Assembly (NCBI GenBank): GCA_023415845.1
Contig: JAEZJB010000459.1
Coordinates: 1 to 8,257, forward strand
Direction: 5' to 3'
DNA from: Chloroflexota bacterium
GTDB lineage: Bacteria; Chloroflexota; Chloroflexia; Thermomicrobiales; UBA6265
DNA: 8,257 nucleotides
Shown: piece after piece, positions 1-5,671 of the stretch
How positions within the stretch are numbered: position 1 is the stretch's first letter
How the letters are laid out: each line of letters begins with the position of its first letter
Position numbers and translations under genes: made by a program
Notes under the pieces: generated by a model
Databases searched by the model: none
What the model was told of the DNA's origin: nothing
Seen by the model: only the letters and a program-made list of their open reading frames with translations

Positions 1-1
1 G

Positions 2-58
2 ATGGCAATCACCTCACGATTCGTCCAGTCTGCACAGCGTCACCGAGGTACTGCATGA
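2..58 (+). CDS. 3' end of an upstream operon gene (partial)
   Basis: One forward frame is open from the window edge to a TGA at 56-58, giving a C-terminal tail of at least 18 residues that ends RHRGTA. The TGA overlaps the ATG of the SIS-domain gene in an ATGA arrangement. The next two gene junctions have exactly the same overlap, which is the main reason to believe this is a real gene end and not chance. The ATG at position 2 is probably internal. Too little is visible to assign a family or function. If real, the SIS gene is not the first gene of its operon and the promoter lies outside the window. Confidence 0.5.
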   Translation: MAITSRFVQSAQRHRGTA

Positions 59-798
59 CAAACTCCGTCGCAATGTATTTCGCCCGGATCGAGAGCCTGC
101 TCCACGAACTTCAGGCAGCCGAGTCGGCCGCGATCGAGCAGGCCGCCAGTCGCATTGCCGAGACGATTGCCAATGATGGGCTCGTCCACGTCTTCGGCTC
201 CGGGCATTCGAACCTGCTGGCCCAGGAAGTCTTCCATCGCGCCGGCGGCCTGGTGCCGGTCAACGCGATGCTCGATGTCAACCTGACGATCTTTGGATCG
301 GCCCGGGCGACGATGGTGGAGCGGCTCGAAGGCTACGCACCTTCACTTCTTGCCACGTACGAGGTGCAGCACGTCGACACGGTGATCGTCATTTCCACGT
401 CGGGGGTCAATCCCGTGCCGGTCGAAGTGGCTGAGCTGGCGCGAAAGCAGGGAGCGTTCGTGATCGGGGTCGTTTCGGCCGCGGCCTACGCCAACGCGCC
501 GACCCGGACCAGCACCGGCAAACGGCTGGCCGATGTCGTGGACGTCGTCCTGGATACGCACGTACCGGTCGGCGATGCCGTACAACCAATTGGCGACAGC
601 GGCATCGTGGTTGGAGCAACCTCGACCATCCTGGGGGCCACGCTGCTTAACGCCTTGTTCGTGGCCGCCGCGTCAGCGCTTGAGGAACGCGGTCTCCCGG
701 TACCTGCGTTCGTGAGCCAGAACGTGCCAGGCGGAGACGAGCACAATCATGACCTGATCGCGCGGTATCAAAGCCGCATTCCGCTGATGAAGCCATGA
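55..798 (+). CDS. SIS-domain sugar isomerase-like protein (UPF0309-type)
   Basis: This 247-residue cytoplasmic protein is built on a sugar-isomerase (SIS) fold, which binds phosphorylated sugars. Visible SIS motifs are the phosphate-binding loop FGSGHS (residues 47-52), E58 shortly after, the second Ser/Thr loop STSGVNP (114-120), and the C-terminal VSQNVPGGDEHNH stretch (220-232) typical of stand-alone sugar-isomerase-domain proteins. The length is that of a single SIS domain with no DNA-binding domain, so it is probably an enzyme or sugar-phosphate sensor and not an RpiR regulator. The ATG at 55 is preceded by GAGG at 45-48. The stop overlaps the sugar-kinase start (ATGA, 795-798), so the two are probably translationally coupled and act on the same phosphosugar, perhaps an amino sugar phosphate. 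The exact reaction (isomerase, deaminase or etherase) cannot be read from sequence. Confidence 0.9.
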   Translation: MTNSVAMYFARIESLLHELQAAESAAIEQAASRIAETIANDGLVHVFGSGHSNLLAQEVFHRAGGLVPVNAMLDVNLTIFGSARATMVERLEGYAPSLLATYEVQHVDTVIVISTSGVNPVPVEVAELARKQGAFVIGVVSAAAYANAPTRTSTGKRLADVVDVVLDTHVPVGDAVQPIGDSGIVVGATSTILGATLLNALFVAAASALEERGLPVPAFVSQNVPGGDEHNHDLIARYQSRIPLMKP

Positions 799-1790
799 CG
801 AGATCGACTTCGCTGGTGCTGGCTGTTGATGGGGGCCAGACCTCGAGCAAGGCCATCATCGCCACGCCGGACGGCCACATCCTCGGCCAGGGAACCGGAT
901 CGGCCTGCGATCACCTGCACGGCCCCAACGGGTACGAACGGAACCGGGACGCCATTCAGTCGAGCGCGCAGGCCGCCCTCGCTGATGCCGGGCGCGACGC
1001 CAGCGAGATCGGCATCGTGGGGCTCGGACTCACCAGCGCGCCGCGCGAATCGGAGCGACTGCGGTTGTTCGACAAGATGGTGCGCGAGATTTGCACTCCG
1101 GAGACGATATGGGTCGACTCGGACTTCGTCTCCAACCTGGCCGGAGCTTCGGGCGGCGAACCAGGCATCGTCGTGATCGCCGGCGGCGGTTCAATCGGCT
1201 ATGGGGTCGATCCGTCTGGACGGGAAGCGATTGCTGGCGGACTTGGGTACCTGATGGGCGATGAAGGCAGCGGCTGGTATCTCGGCCTTCGGGCGATCCA
1301 GGAATCGGCTCGTGCCTTCGACCTGCGTGGTCCGGAGACAGCGCTCCTCCCGATGGTTCTCGACCACTACGGGATCCAGACCATTCGCCAGATCATCCGG
1401 ATCATCTACAACCAGGATTTCCTCCGTGAACAGGTATCGGTTCTCGCCCCCAAGGTCGTCGCGATTGCCGAGTCTGGTGATGCAGTGGCCACCGAGATCG
1501 TCACGACCGGGGCTGAGCGACTGGCAGGCCTCGCGCTCGGTGCGATGCGGCAGCTCCAACAACCCGGCGACGAGGTCGTCGTCTACCCGACTGGCGGAAT
1601 CTTCAAGGCTGGTCCCATGATCATGGACTCGTTTACCAACACGATTCAGGCGGCATGGCCAACAGCCTCGGTCCACAACCCCAGGTTTCCACCCGTGGTG
1701 GGAGCGTACCTGCGGGCGATCGATCATGCCGGGATCGAGGTCGACGACGGTATCCGGGCGCGACTCTCCGAGTCTCTGGCGGCCTTATGA
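795..1790 (+). CDS. BadF/BadG/BcrA-type ATPase, N-acetylglucosamine kinase-like
   Basis: This 331-residue protein belongs to the ASKHA sugar-kinase/ATPase superfamily and most resembles bacterial and eukaryotic N-acetylglucosamine kinases of the BadF/BadG family. Phosphate-1 motif: VDGGQTSSK (residues 11-19). DSD at 108-110 is at the place of the catalytic aspartate region. Phosphate-2 motif: IAGGGSIGYG (128-137). The GGLGYLMGDEGSG segment (148-160) is characteristic of GlcNAc kinases. The adenosine motif is TGGIFKAG (266-273). It lacks the Fe-S cysteines of the dehydratase activators BadF/HgdC, so a sugar kinase is more likely. It would phosphorylate an amino sugar using ATP in the cytoplasm. 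It overlaps the SIS gene upstream and the ceramidase-like gene downstream by four bases each and has no strong Shine-Dalgarno of its own, consistent with coupled translation. The substrate is inferred from family only. Confidence 0.88.
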   Translation: MTRSTSLVLAVDGGQTSSKAIIATPDGHILGQGTGSACDHLHGPNGYERNRDAIQSSAQAALADAGRDASEIGIVGLGLTSAPRESERLRLFDKMVREICTPETIWVDSDFVSNLAGASGGEPGIVVIAGGGSIGYGVDPSGREAIAGGLGYLMGDEGSGWYLGLRAIQESARAFDLRGPETALLPMVLDHYGIQTIRQIIRIIYNQDFLREQVSVLAPKVVAIAESGDAVATEIVTTGAERLAGLALGAMRQLQQPGDEVVVYPTGGIFKAGPMIMDSFTNTIQAAWPTASVHNPRFPPVVGAYLRAIDHAGIEVDDGIRARLSESLAAL

Positions 1791-3097
1791 CGTCCTGGCT
1801 TGCGGGGGCGGCAACCAGTCTCTTCACCGTTCCGCGCGGAACGGCCCTGGGCGGCTACGCGGATCGGCCCGACGTCTCGCGGGGAACCGCCGATCAACTC
1901 GAGATCAATGCCCTTGTGCTCCAGGCCGAAGATGCGACGCTGCACATCGTGGCGGCCGACGTCATCGGGGTCGATCCGTCGCTTGTCGACGAGATCGCAG
2001 CAGCGGCGGAAATCGCCTCCAACGCATTGATCCTCGCCGCGAGTCACACCCATTCAGGCCCGATTGGCGTGCCGCTCCGACTGCACCCGGCCAGCGACCC
2101 CACGGTTGATCCGGTCTTGCGACGGCAATTCGTGAACCTGGCGAGTGATGCCATCCGGCGAGCCAGCGCCGGCCGCGCAGGCGCTGTCCTTCAGCACGGG
2201 ACGGTCGATGTTCCCGGTGCGTGGTCGAATCGCAACAACCCCGAGTTGGCGGCGGACAGCCGGGTGCGCGTGCTCGCGGTGCGCGGAGCGGCAGCCGACG
2301 ATCTTGTTGCGCTCGTTGCGCTTATCCCGTGCCACCCCACCATCCTCGGGGCCAGCAACCTGCTCGTCTCGGCAGACCTGCACGGTGGTATCCGGCGAGC
2401 CCTGAGGACATCGATCGATGACGACGTGCCGATCCTGACGCTCACCGGAGCGGCTGGCGATGTCAGCACTCGCTTCACGCGTCGGGAGTCCACGCTGAGG
2501 GAGACGGATCGGCTCGGAGCGATCGTGACCGAACCCCTGGCGTCGGCGCTACCGGACCTCGCTCCAGTGGCGCCTGGCCTGACCGGCATGGCGACCGAAG
2601 TGCGATTGATTCCCCGGCATCTGGACCCACACACAGTACAGGGTGCACTGAAAGCGGCCCAGAACGCGTGGCAGGTGGTCGACGAAGACACCACCGCCAG
2701 CGAGGCGGCACGTCGGGTAGCCTGGACACGCCTGCAGGGAGCCGAAATTCAGGCACGCATTGCCGACCTGCCGCCCGTGGAGGCCCCGCTTTTGGCCTGG
2801 CGCCTCGGGGACGAACTTGCGATTGTCACCATACCCGGCGAACTCTTCTCATCACTGGGCCAGCAGATCGAGTCATCCGGCAACGGTGCGAACGTCTGGG
2901 TTGTTGGGTACGCGAACGGGTACATCGGATACCTGGTGGACAGCGACGCCGTGTCGCGTGGGACATATGAGGCATTCGCCAGTCCCTGGTCGACGGAATC
3001 GAGCGGACAGATGGTGACGGCTGCGACCGAACTGGTCGAGCGGTTGATGTCGGCGAGCACGGATTCAGACTGCGAGACCACCGATTCCCTCACCTGA
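1787..3097 (+). CDS. Neutral/alkaline ceramidase N-terminal-like hydrolase
   Basis: A 436-residue protein with the fold signature of the N-terminal domain of neutral ceramidase. Landmarks are SHTHSG (residues 86-91), CHPTILG (182-188), SADLHG (195-200), TGAAGDVSTR (220-229), IPGELF (349-354) and YANGYIGYL (375-383). By comparison with the bacterial enzyme, a His of the HTH motif, H183, E351 and a late Tyr would be the zinc ligands. Ceramidases run to about 650 residues and carry a signal peptide and C-terminal Ig-like domain. Both are absent here, so this looks cytoplasmic and its substrate is probably not ceramide. ATG 1787 overlaps the kinase stop (ATGA). An in-frame ATG at 1655 would lie deep inside the kinase and encode unrelated Arg-rich sequence, so it was not used. 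Its place after the kinase and SIS genes suggests hydrolysis of an amide or ester on a sugar derivative. It ends in an Asp/Ser/Thr-rich tail. Confidence 0.82.
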   Translation: MTSWLAGAATSLFTVPRGTALGGYADRPDVSRGTADQLEINALVLQAEDATLHIVAADVIGVDPSLVDEIAAAAEIASNALILAASHTHSGPIGVPLRLHPASDPTVDPVLRRQFVNLASDAIRRASAGRAGAVLQHGTVDVPGAWSNRNNPELAADSRVRVLAVRGAAADDLVALVALIPCHPTILGASNLLVSADLHGGIRRALRTSIDDDVPILTLTGAAGDVSTRFTRRESTLRETDRLGAIVTEPLASALPDLAPVAPGLTGMATEVRLIPRHLDPHTVQGALKAAQNAWQVVDEDTTASEAARRVAWTRLQGAEIQARIADLPPVEAPLLAWRLGDELAIVTIPGELFSSLGQQIESSGNGANVWVVGYANGYIGYLVDSDAVSRGTYEAFASPWSTESSGQMVTAATELVERLMSASTDSDCETTDSLT

Positions 3098-3138
3098 GAA
3101 GCGACAGCGCGCAATCGAAGCAGGCCGCATGGCGACCG

Positions 3139-3147
3139 TGCTAGACT
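3139..3147 (+). promoter_or_regulatory. Possible extended -10 promoter for the L25 gene
   Basis: TGCTAGACT matches an extended -10 (TG-N-TAnnnT). It sits in the 162-base gap between the ceramidase-like gene and the L25 gene, about 110 bases before the L25 start. No convincing -35 lies 16-18 bases upstream, so the call rests on the -10 alone. The rest of the gap (3098-3259) shows no terminator for the upstream operon, so read-through into the L25 gene is also possible. Confidence 0.33.
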
Positions 3148-3244
3148 TCGGACTTGCGCGCCAGGTTGGTGCGGTGTTTGTGGTGTGCCTGAACGAGGAC
3201 CCGCGAGACACAAGTACGGCATCCTCATCCGGATGTCGGGAGGT

Positions 3245-3249
3245 AGGAG
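3245..3249 (+). promoter_or_regulatory. Shine-Dalgarno of the L25 gene (decides the start)
   Basis: AGGAG lies 10 bases before ATG 3260, and a second purine block GGGAGG lies just upstream (3238-3243). The placement fits the ATG at 3260 and argues against the in-frame ATGs at 3185 and 3233, because the ribosome site would then lie inside the coding sequence. Confidence 0.75.
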
Positions 3250-3259
3250 CCAACTCGTC

Positions 3260-3901
3260 ATGGCAGATGAGCTGATTCTGAGGGCCGAACCGCGGAACGT
3301 CCACGGGAAAAAGGTCAAGGCACTTCGACGCGAAGGACTGATTCCGGGCGTCGTCTATGGTCCGGTCGTTGAAGGCACCGTGTCGGTGTCTGTCAATCGA
3401 CGGATTTTCGACAAGTTCTTCATGGCCAATGGCCATTCCACCGTCTTCTCGCTGGAATGGGACGGCGGCAAGCAGCCGGTCCTGATCCGCGAGGTGCAGA
3501 TCGATCCGGTGACGCGGAACCCGCTGCACATCGACTTCTTCGCGCCGAACATGCGCGTCGCGTTGTCGCAGTCGGTACCGGTGGTGATCGTCAACGTCGG
3601 CACCCACGCTGGCGTGCTGCAGACGCTGCTCACCGAAGTGACGGTTGAAGCGCTGCCGGCCGATCTGCCTCAGCAGGTCGAAGTCGACGCCGCCGGACTG
3701 GCCGAAATCGGTGACTCGATTCACGCCCGCGATCTCGTTCTTCCCGCATCGGTGACGCTGATCACCGACGGTGACGAACTGATTGCCTCGCTGATCGCCG
3801 AGGCGGCTCCGGAGGCTGAAGAGACCGAAGCCGAGGAAGGCACGACTGACGCCGAGGTCGAAGAGACCGTCGGCGAAGCCGAGACTGCAACCGAGGAATA
3901 A
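3260..3901 (+). CDS. rplY: 50S ribosomal protein L25 (general stress protein Ctc form)
   Basis: A 213-residue L25/TL5/Ctc-family protein that binds 5S rRNA in the central protuberance of the large ribosomal subunit. Residues 1-95 form the L25 beta-barrel: basic start with GKKVKALRREGLIPGVVYG (16-34), REVQIDPVTRNPLHIDF (77-93). Residues about 98-180 form the Ctc/TL5 C-terminal domain, including VTVEALPADLPQQVEVD (127-143), GDSIHARDL (151-159) and LPASV. The last 33 residues (181-213) hold 15 Asp/Glu and no Lys or Arg, the acidic tail common in long Ctc proteins. The start is set by homology (MADEL) and by AGGAG ten bases upstream. Unlike many genomes, no pth (peptidyl-tRNA hydrolase) gene follows; a strong terminator follows instead. 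The gene is also called ctc. Confidence 0.95.
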   Translation: MADELILRAEPRNVHGKKVKALRREGLIPGVVYGPVVEGTVSVSVNRRIFDKFFMANGHSTVFSLEWDGGKQPVLIREVQIDPVTRNPLHIDFFAPNMRVALSQSVPVVIVNVGTHAGVLQTLLTEVTVEALPADLPQQVEVDAAGLAEIGDSIHARDLVLPASVTLITDGDELIASLIAEAAPEAEETEAEEGTTDAEVEETVGEAETATEE

Positions 3902-3924
3902 CATTCCCCGTTCATGCCATGTCA

Positions 3925-3964
3925 GGCAACCGCCGCCCGTGGTGTTCTTCGGGCGGCGGTTGTC
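3925..3964 (+). terminator. Intrinsic terminator between convergent genes
   Basis: A 13-bp perfect GC-rich stem pairs 3927-3939 with 3950-3962 around a 10-base loop, and G3926-T3963 and G3925-C3964 extend it. A modest T-rich run (GTCGTTT) follows on the plus strand. It starts 24 bases after the L25 stop and ends 4 bases before the stop of the convergent monooxygenase gene. It can therefore terminate the L25 transcript and perhaps the opposing one, although no T-run is present on the minus side. Confidence 0.85.
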
Positions 3965-3967
3965 GTT

Positions 3968-5056
3968 TCAGGCGGTCGCCACCGTAGCCGGCGCACCAAT
4001 TAATTCTCGAACCGGACCGGCAAGCAACCTCAGCGTCGTCTCAATCCGTTCGCGACTGGCTCCCATGGCATAGGGGCTGCCAAGGAAAAGATCGAACGGC
4101 ACGACCTCCCGGCTGCGTAGAATCGCCTTGGCCACTGTCTCCGGGCTGCCCGCGATCATGACGCCCTCACGCACCATCTCGTCGAACCGGGTGTTGGCAT
4201 CCGCCCGTCGTTCGGAGCGAGTCGCTTCACTCTGTTCGCCCTGAGCCAGCTCACCGAGGCGCAGGAGATCGCCAATCACGTCCTCCCGCACCTGCTGATC
4301 ACTGTCGGCCACGATGATCGACCGCATGAGCGCGAGCCGCCCCAGTGGGCGCGGTGGTTCCGACTCGATCGTTTCAGGCGTCCGCTTCGCCAGTCCATCC
4401 CGGTAGCTCGCCACCGTTGGCGCCAGCGCTGCCAGCGGCTTGAACCCAACCGCCAGTCCGAGACCGTTGGCGGCCATCCACTGACTCGCCATCGGCTCGG
4501 TGCCAGCAAACCAGAGCGGTGGATGCGGATCCTGCTGGGCAAGTGGGGAGACGGTCACCCCCTTGAGCGCGAACTGGTTCCGCTCGTACGACACCGTGCC
4601 GCCGGTCAGCAGCGCCTTGAGCAGAGCCAGTCGTTCCTGGAAGCGGGGGATCCGGAGATTGGGATCGACTCCAAGGGCAACGAGTTCCTCCACCCGGTGG
4701 CCCATGCCAAAGCCGACTTCCAGCCGTCCATCGCTGAGCAGGTCGAGAATCCCGATTTGCTCCGCCAACTCGACCGGATCCTTGATCGGCAGGGTGTAGG
4801 CCATCACGCCCAGGCGCATACGGATGGTGCGCTGGGAGGCAGCAGCAATCCAGGCGGTGGCCGATGCGGCCGCGAACTGCGGCATGAAGTGGCGCTCGGC
4901 GACGAACGCGGCATCATAGCCAAGGCGATCTGCCAGCGCGAGATCGTCCAGACGAAGCCGCAGCATCTCGGGCAGCGAGACGTCCTGGAGGGGATCGATC
5001 TGCATGATATCGAAGAGGCCCAGCTTCACCGGGGCAAGGGGCAAGGTGTCGGACAC
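3968..5056 (-). CDS. LLM-class (luciferase-like) flavin-dependent monooxygenase
   Basis: This 362-residue protein has the TIM-barrel fold of bacterial luciferase-like monooxygenases, which use reduced flavin (FMNH2 or F420) and usually O2 to oxidise small organic substrates. Family hallmarks are KLGLFDIMQ at the first strand (residues 11-19), the AERHF motif (53-57), LGVMAYTLPIKDPVELAEQIGILDLLSDGRLEVGFGMGH (residues 82-120, given here in two parts: LGV...PVELAEQ then IGI...GMGH) and PPLWFAG (179-185). The start is a GTG. It is preceded nine bases upstream by AGGA, and an in-frame TGA lies about 24 bases upstream, so little extension is possible. It converges with the L25 gene. No good promoter is seen between 5057 and 5149, so transcription may come from the leader unit at 5150-5353 by read-through of its terminator. 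Substrate unknown. Confidence 0.88.
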   Translation of the reverse strand: MSDTLPLAPVKLGLFDIMQIDPLQDVSLPEMLRLRLDDLALADRLGYDAAFVAERHFMPQFAAASATAWIAAASQRTIRMRLGVMAYTLPIKDPVELAEQIGILDLLSDGRLEVGFGMGHRVEELVALGVDPNLRIPRFQERLALLKALLTGGTVSYERNQFALKGVTVSPLAQQDPHPPLWFAGTEPMASQWMAANGLGLAVGFKPLAALAPTVASYRDGLAKRTPETIESEPPRPLGRLALMRSIIVADSDQQVREDVIGDLLRLGELAQGEQSEATRSERRADANTRFDEMVREGVMIAGSPETVAKAILRSREVVPFDLFLGSPYAMGASRERIETTLRLLAGPVRELIGAPATVATA

Positions 5057-5121
5057 GTGCGGCGTTCCTGACCAGTCTCATCCGAAAGACACTGCGTTGG
5101 TGTCGTTCGCTGACCATGTCA

Positions 5122-5137
5122 CAGGTGCCATCACCTG
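5122..5137. repeat. Inverted repeat CAGGTG-N4-CACCTG
   Basis: A perfect 6-bp inverted repeat with a CCAT spacer lies between the leader terminator and the monooxygenase start. It could be a small mRNA hairpin or a dimeric regulator site. The same half-sites recur in opposite order at 5419-5435. Confidence 0.4.
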
Positions 5138-5149
5138 CGCAAGGCACAC

Positions 5150-5180
5150 AAAAAGGCCGACCCCGTGGGGCCGGCCTTTT
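5150..5180 (-). terminator. Intrinsic terminator ending the leader unit
   Basis: The arms at 5172-5180 and 5151-5159 (AAAAGGCCG/CGGCCTTTT) and an inner CCCC/GGGG stack form one long hairpin. The single irregular position, 5160/5171, is an A-C mismatch in plus-strand RNA but a G-U wobble in minus-strand RNA, so the hairpin is continuous only when read on the minus strand. There it ends in five U (5154-5150). That makes it a terminator for transcripts coming from the 5330 promoter, upstream of the monooxygenase gene. Confidence 0.85.
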
Positions 5181-5207
5181 CGTCCTGGGCATCACGGTAG
5201 TTGGCGC

Positions 5208-5255
5208 TTAGCGCACAACCTCCACCGAGATGCCCTCGGTCGCGTGACTACTCAT
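5208..5255 (-). CDS. Tiny 15-residue ORF with a near-perfect Shine-Dalgarno
   Basis: The peptide reads MSSHATEGISVEVVR and ends at TAA. Eleven bases (5271-5261) match the 16S anti-Shine-Dalgarno complement (AAGGAGGTGAT core), and GGAGG is eight bases from the ATG, an ideal distance. An in-frame ATG six bases earlier (5261) is too close to the Shine-Dalgarno but would give 17 residues. A near-consensus promoter lies upstream and an intrinsic terminator 28 bases downstream, so the ORF sits in its own short transcription unit. The peptide has no membrane segment and no cysteine; the C-terminal half is rich in Val/Ile (ISVEVV). It could be a leader peptide for attenuation of the monooxygenase gene, a free micropeptide or a signal peptide precursor. 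I do not recognise a family. Confidence 0.5.
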   Translation of the reverse strand: MSSHATEGISVEVVR

Positions 5256-5260
5256 GGGCA

Positions 5261-5271
5261 TCACCTCCTTT
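5261..5271 (-). promoter_or_regulatory. Eleven-base Shine-Dalgarno of the tiny ORF
   Basis: AAAGGAGGTGA on the minus strand is complementary to almost the whole 3' tail of 16S rRNA. It is much stronger than the ribosome sites of the neighbouring full-size genes (AGGA, GAGG or GGAGG). It lies outside the predicted hairpins and so should be accessible. Confidence 0.7.
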
Positions 5272-5297
5272 ACCCTAACTGGTTCAGGCGAATACCT

Positions 5298-5316
5298 GGT
5301 CGAGCAACTCTCGACC
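5298..5316 (-). promoter_or_regulatory. Hairpin at the 5' end of the leader transcript
   Basis: GGTCGAG and CTCGACC form a perfect 7-bp stem around a 5-base loop. It begins within a few bases of the predicted transcription start and could protect the 5' end or form part of a larger fold. Confidence 0.55.
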
Positions 5317-5324
5317 GTGAATCC

Positions 5325-5353
5325 ACCGTATCACGAGGGTGAGAGCGAGTCAA
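5325..5353 (-). promoter_or_regulatory. Sigma-70-type promoter of the leader unit
   Basis: TTGACT (5353-5348) and TACGGT (5330-5325) are separated by exactly 17 bases, and TG precedes the -10 at the extended position (TGATACGGT). This is the best promoter-like match seen in the window. Transcription would start near 5318 and run through the structured leader and tiny ORF toward the monooxygenase gene. Confidence 0.62.
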
Positions 5354-5362
5354 CACGTGACT
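5348..5362. repeat. Inverted repeat AGTCA-N5-TGACT over the -35 box
   Basis: A perfect 5-bp inverted repeat overlaps the -35 element of the leader promoter. Its position suits a repressor or activator site, but it is short and could be chance. Confidence 0.3.
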
Positions 5363-5418
5363 GACCAACATTCTGCCGGCCTGTCCAGATGATTGGGTCA
5401 CGGTGTGGATCGGCTGCC

Positions 5419-5435
5419 CACCTGGGTGACAGGTG
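5419..5435. repeat. Inverted repeat CACCTG-N5-CAGGTG
   Basis: A perfect 6-bp inverted repeat 15 bases beyond the stop of the small membrane protein gene. As minus-strand RNA it would form a hairpin without a U-tract, so it is at best a weak terminator for the glycolipid cluster. It uses the same half-sites as the repeat at 5122-5137. The rest of 5363-5449 shows nothing else recognisable. Confidence 0.4.
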
Positions 5436-5449
5436 ATTCCGGCACTCAC

Positions 5450-5671
5450 TCACGTGCGATAGACGATGGTTCCGACGAGGAAAACACAGATGAGCAGGAG
5501 GATGATCAGGAGCACGATGATGATCGCCAGGCACGACCGCGAGGCGGAGCCAAGGTCGCGGGGATTGACGAGCCCCTCAAACTCTTCGTGCGTTTCGATG
5601 TATTCGATTCGAGCCGGTCGGCCGGGAACAGTAAACGTCTCGGGAGGCTGCTGGTGATTCTGGTCGGTCAT
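5450..5671 (-). CDS. Small single-span membrane protein (73 aa)
   Basis: A 73-residue protein with a polar N-terminal part (residues 1-45) and one strongly hydrophobic helix near the C-terminus (about 48-70, rich in Ile, Leu and Val), ending in YRT. It looks like a tail-anchored or single-span membrane protein with the polar part probably in the cytoplasm. I do not recognise a family. ATG 5671 overlaps the stop of the CDP-alcohol phosphatidyltransferase gene (ATGA, 5671-5668), which implies translational coupling and a role at the same membrane, perhaps with the lipid synthase. An earlier in-frame ATG at 5791 lies inside the transferase gene and adds 40 unrelated residues, so it was rejected. 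It is the last gene of the cluster. Confidence 0.72.
   Translation of the reverse strand: MTDQNHQQPPETFTVPGRPARIEYIETHEEFEGLVNPRDLGSASRSCLAIIIVLLIILLLICVFLVGTIVYRT

Larger units (their letters stand above)
5150..5318 (-). ncRNA. Predicted structured leader RNA or small transcript
   Basis: A transcript of about 170 bases is predicted from the promoter at 5325-5353 to the terminator at 5150-5180. By eye it folds into a series of hairpins: 5298-5316 (7 bp, 5-base loop, at the very 5' end), 5285-5298 (5 bp including a G-U), 5224-5240 (6 bp, inside the small ORF), 5200-5219 (8 bp with one bulge, loop formed by the UAA stop) and the terminator. The purine-rich Shine-Dalgarno lies in the unpaired part between hairpins two and three. 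A 10-base direct repeat GTGATGCCCA occurs at the small-ORF start (5255-5264) and before the terminator (5186-5195). The GATGCCC core of both copies is complementary to GGGCATC within the ORF (5229-5235), allowing alternative folds. It matches no riboswitch or RNA family that I recognise. Confidence 0.4.

Noticed and set aside
1655..1786. Longer in-frame start for the ceramidase-like gene
   Set aside because: It would add 44 Arg-rich residues overlapping the kinase gene. The ATGA overlap at 1787 matches the other junctions and the family N-terminus.
3185..3259. Upstream in-frame starts for L25
   Set aside because: The Shine-Dalgarno at 3238-3249 serves ATG 3260, and L25 homology begins at MADEL.
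5255..5271. Resemblance of the plus strand (ATCACCTCCTTT) to the 3' end of 16S rRNA
   Set aside because: Only 12 bases match and helix 45 and the rest of 16S are absent upstream. The match is fully explained as the complement of a strong Shine-Dalgarno on the minus strand.
5262..5290. Partial resemblance of the leader (TGAACC...GGGTAA) to the 3' half of a TPP riboswitch
   Set aside because: The conserved 5' half (GGGGTGC and CTGAGA elements) is missing and the downstream gene is not a thiamine gene, so the match is probably chance.
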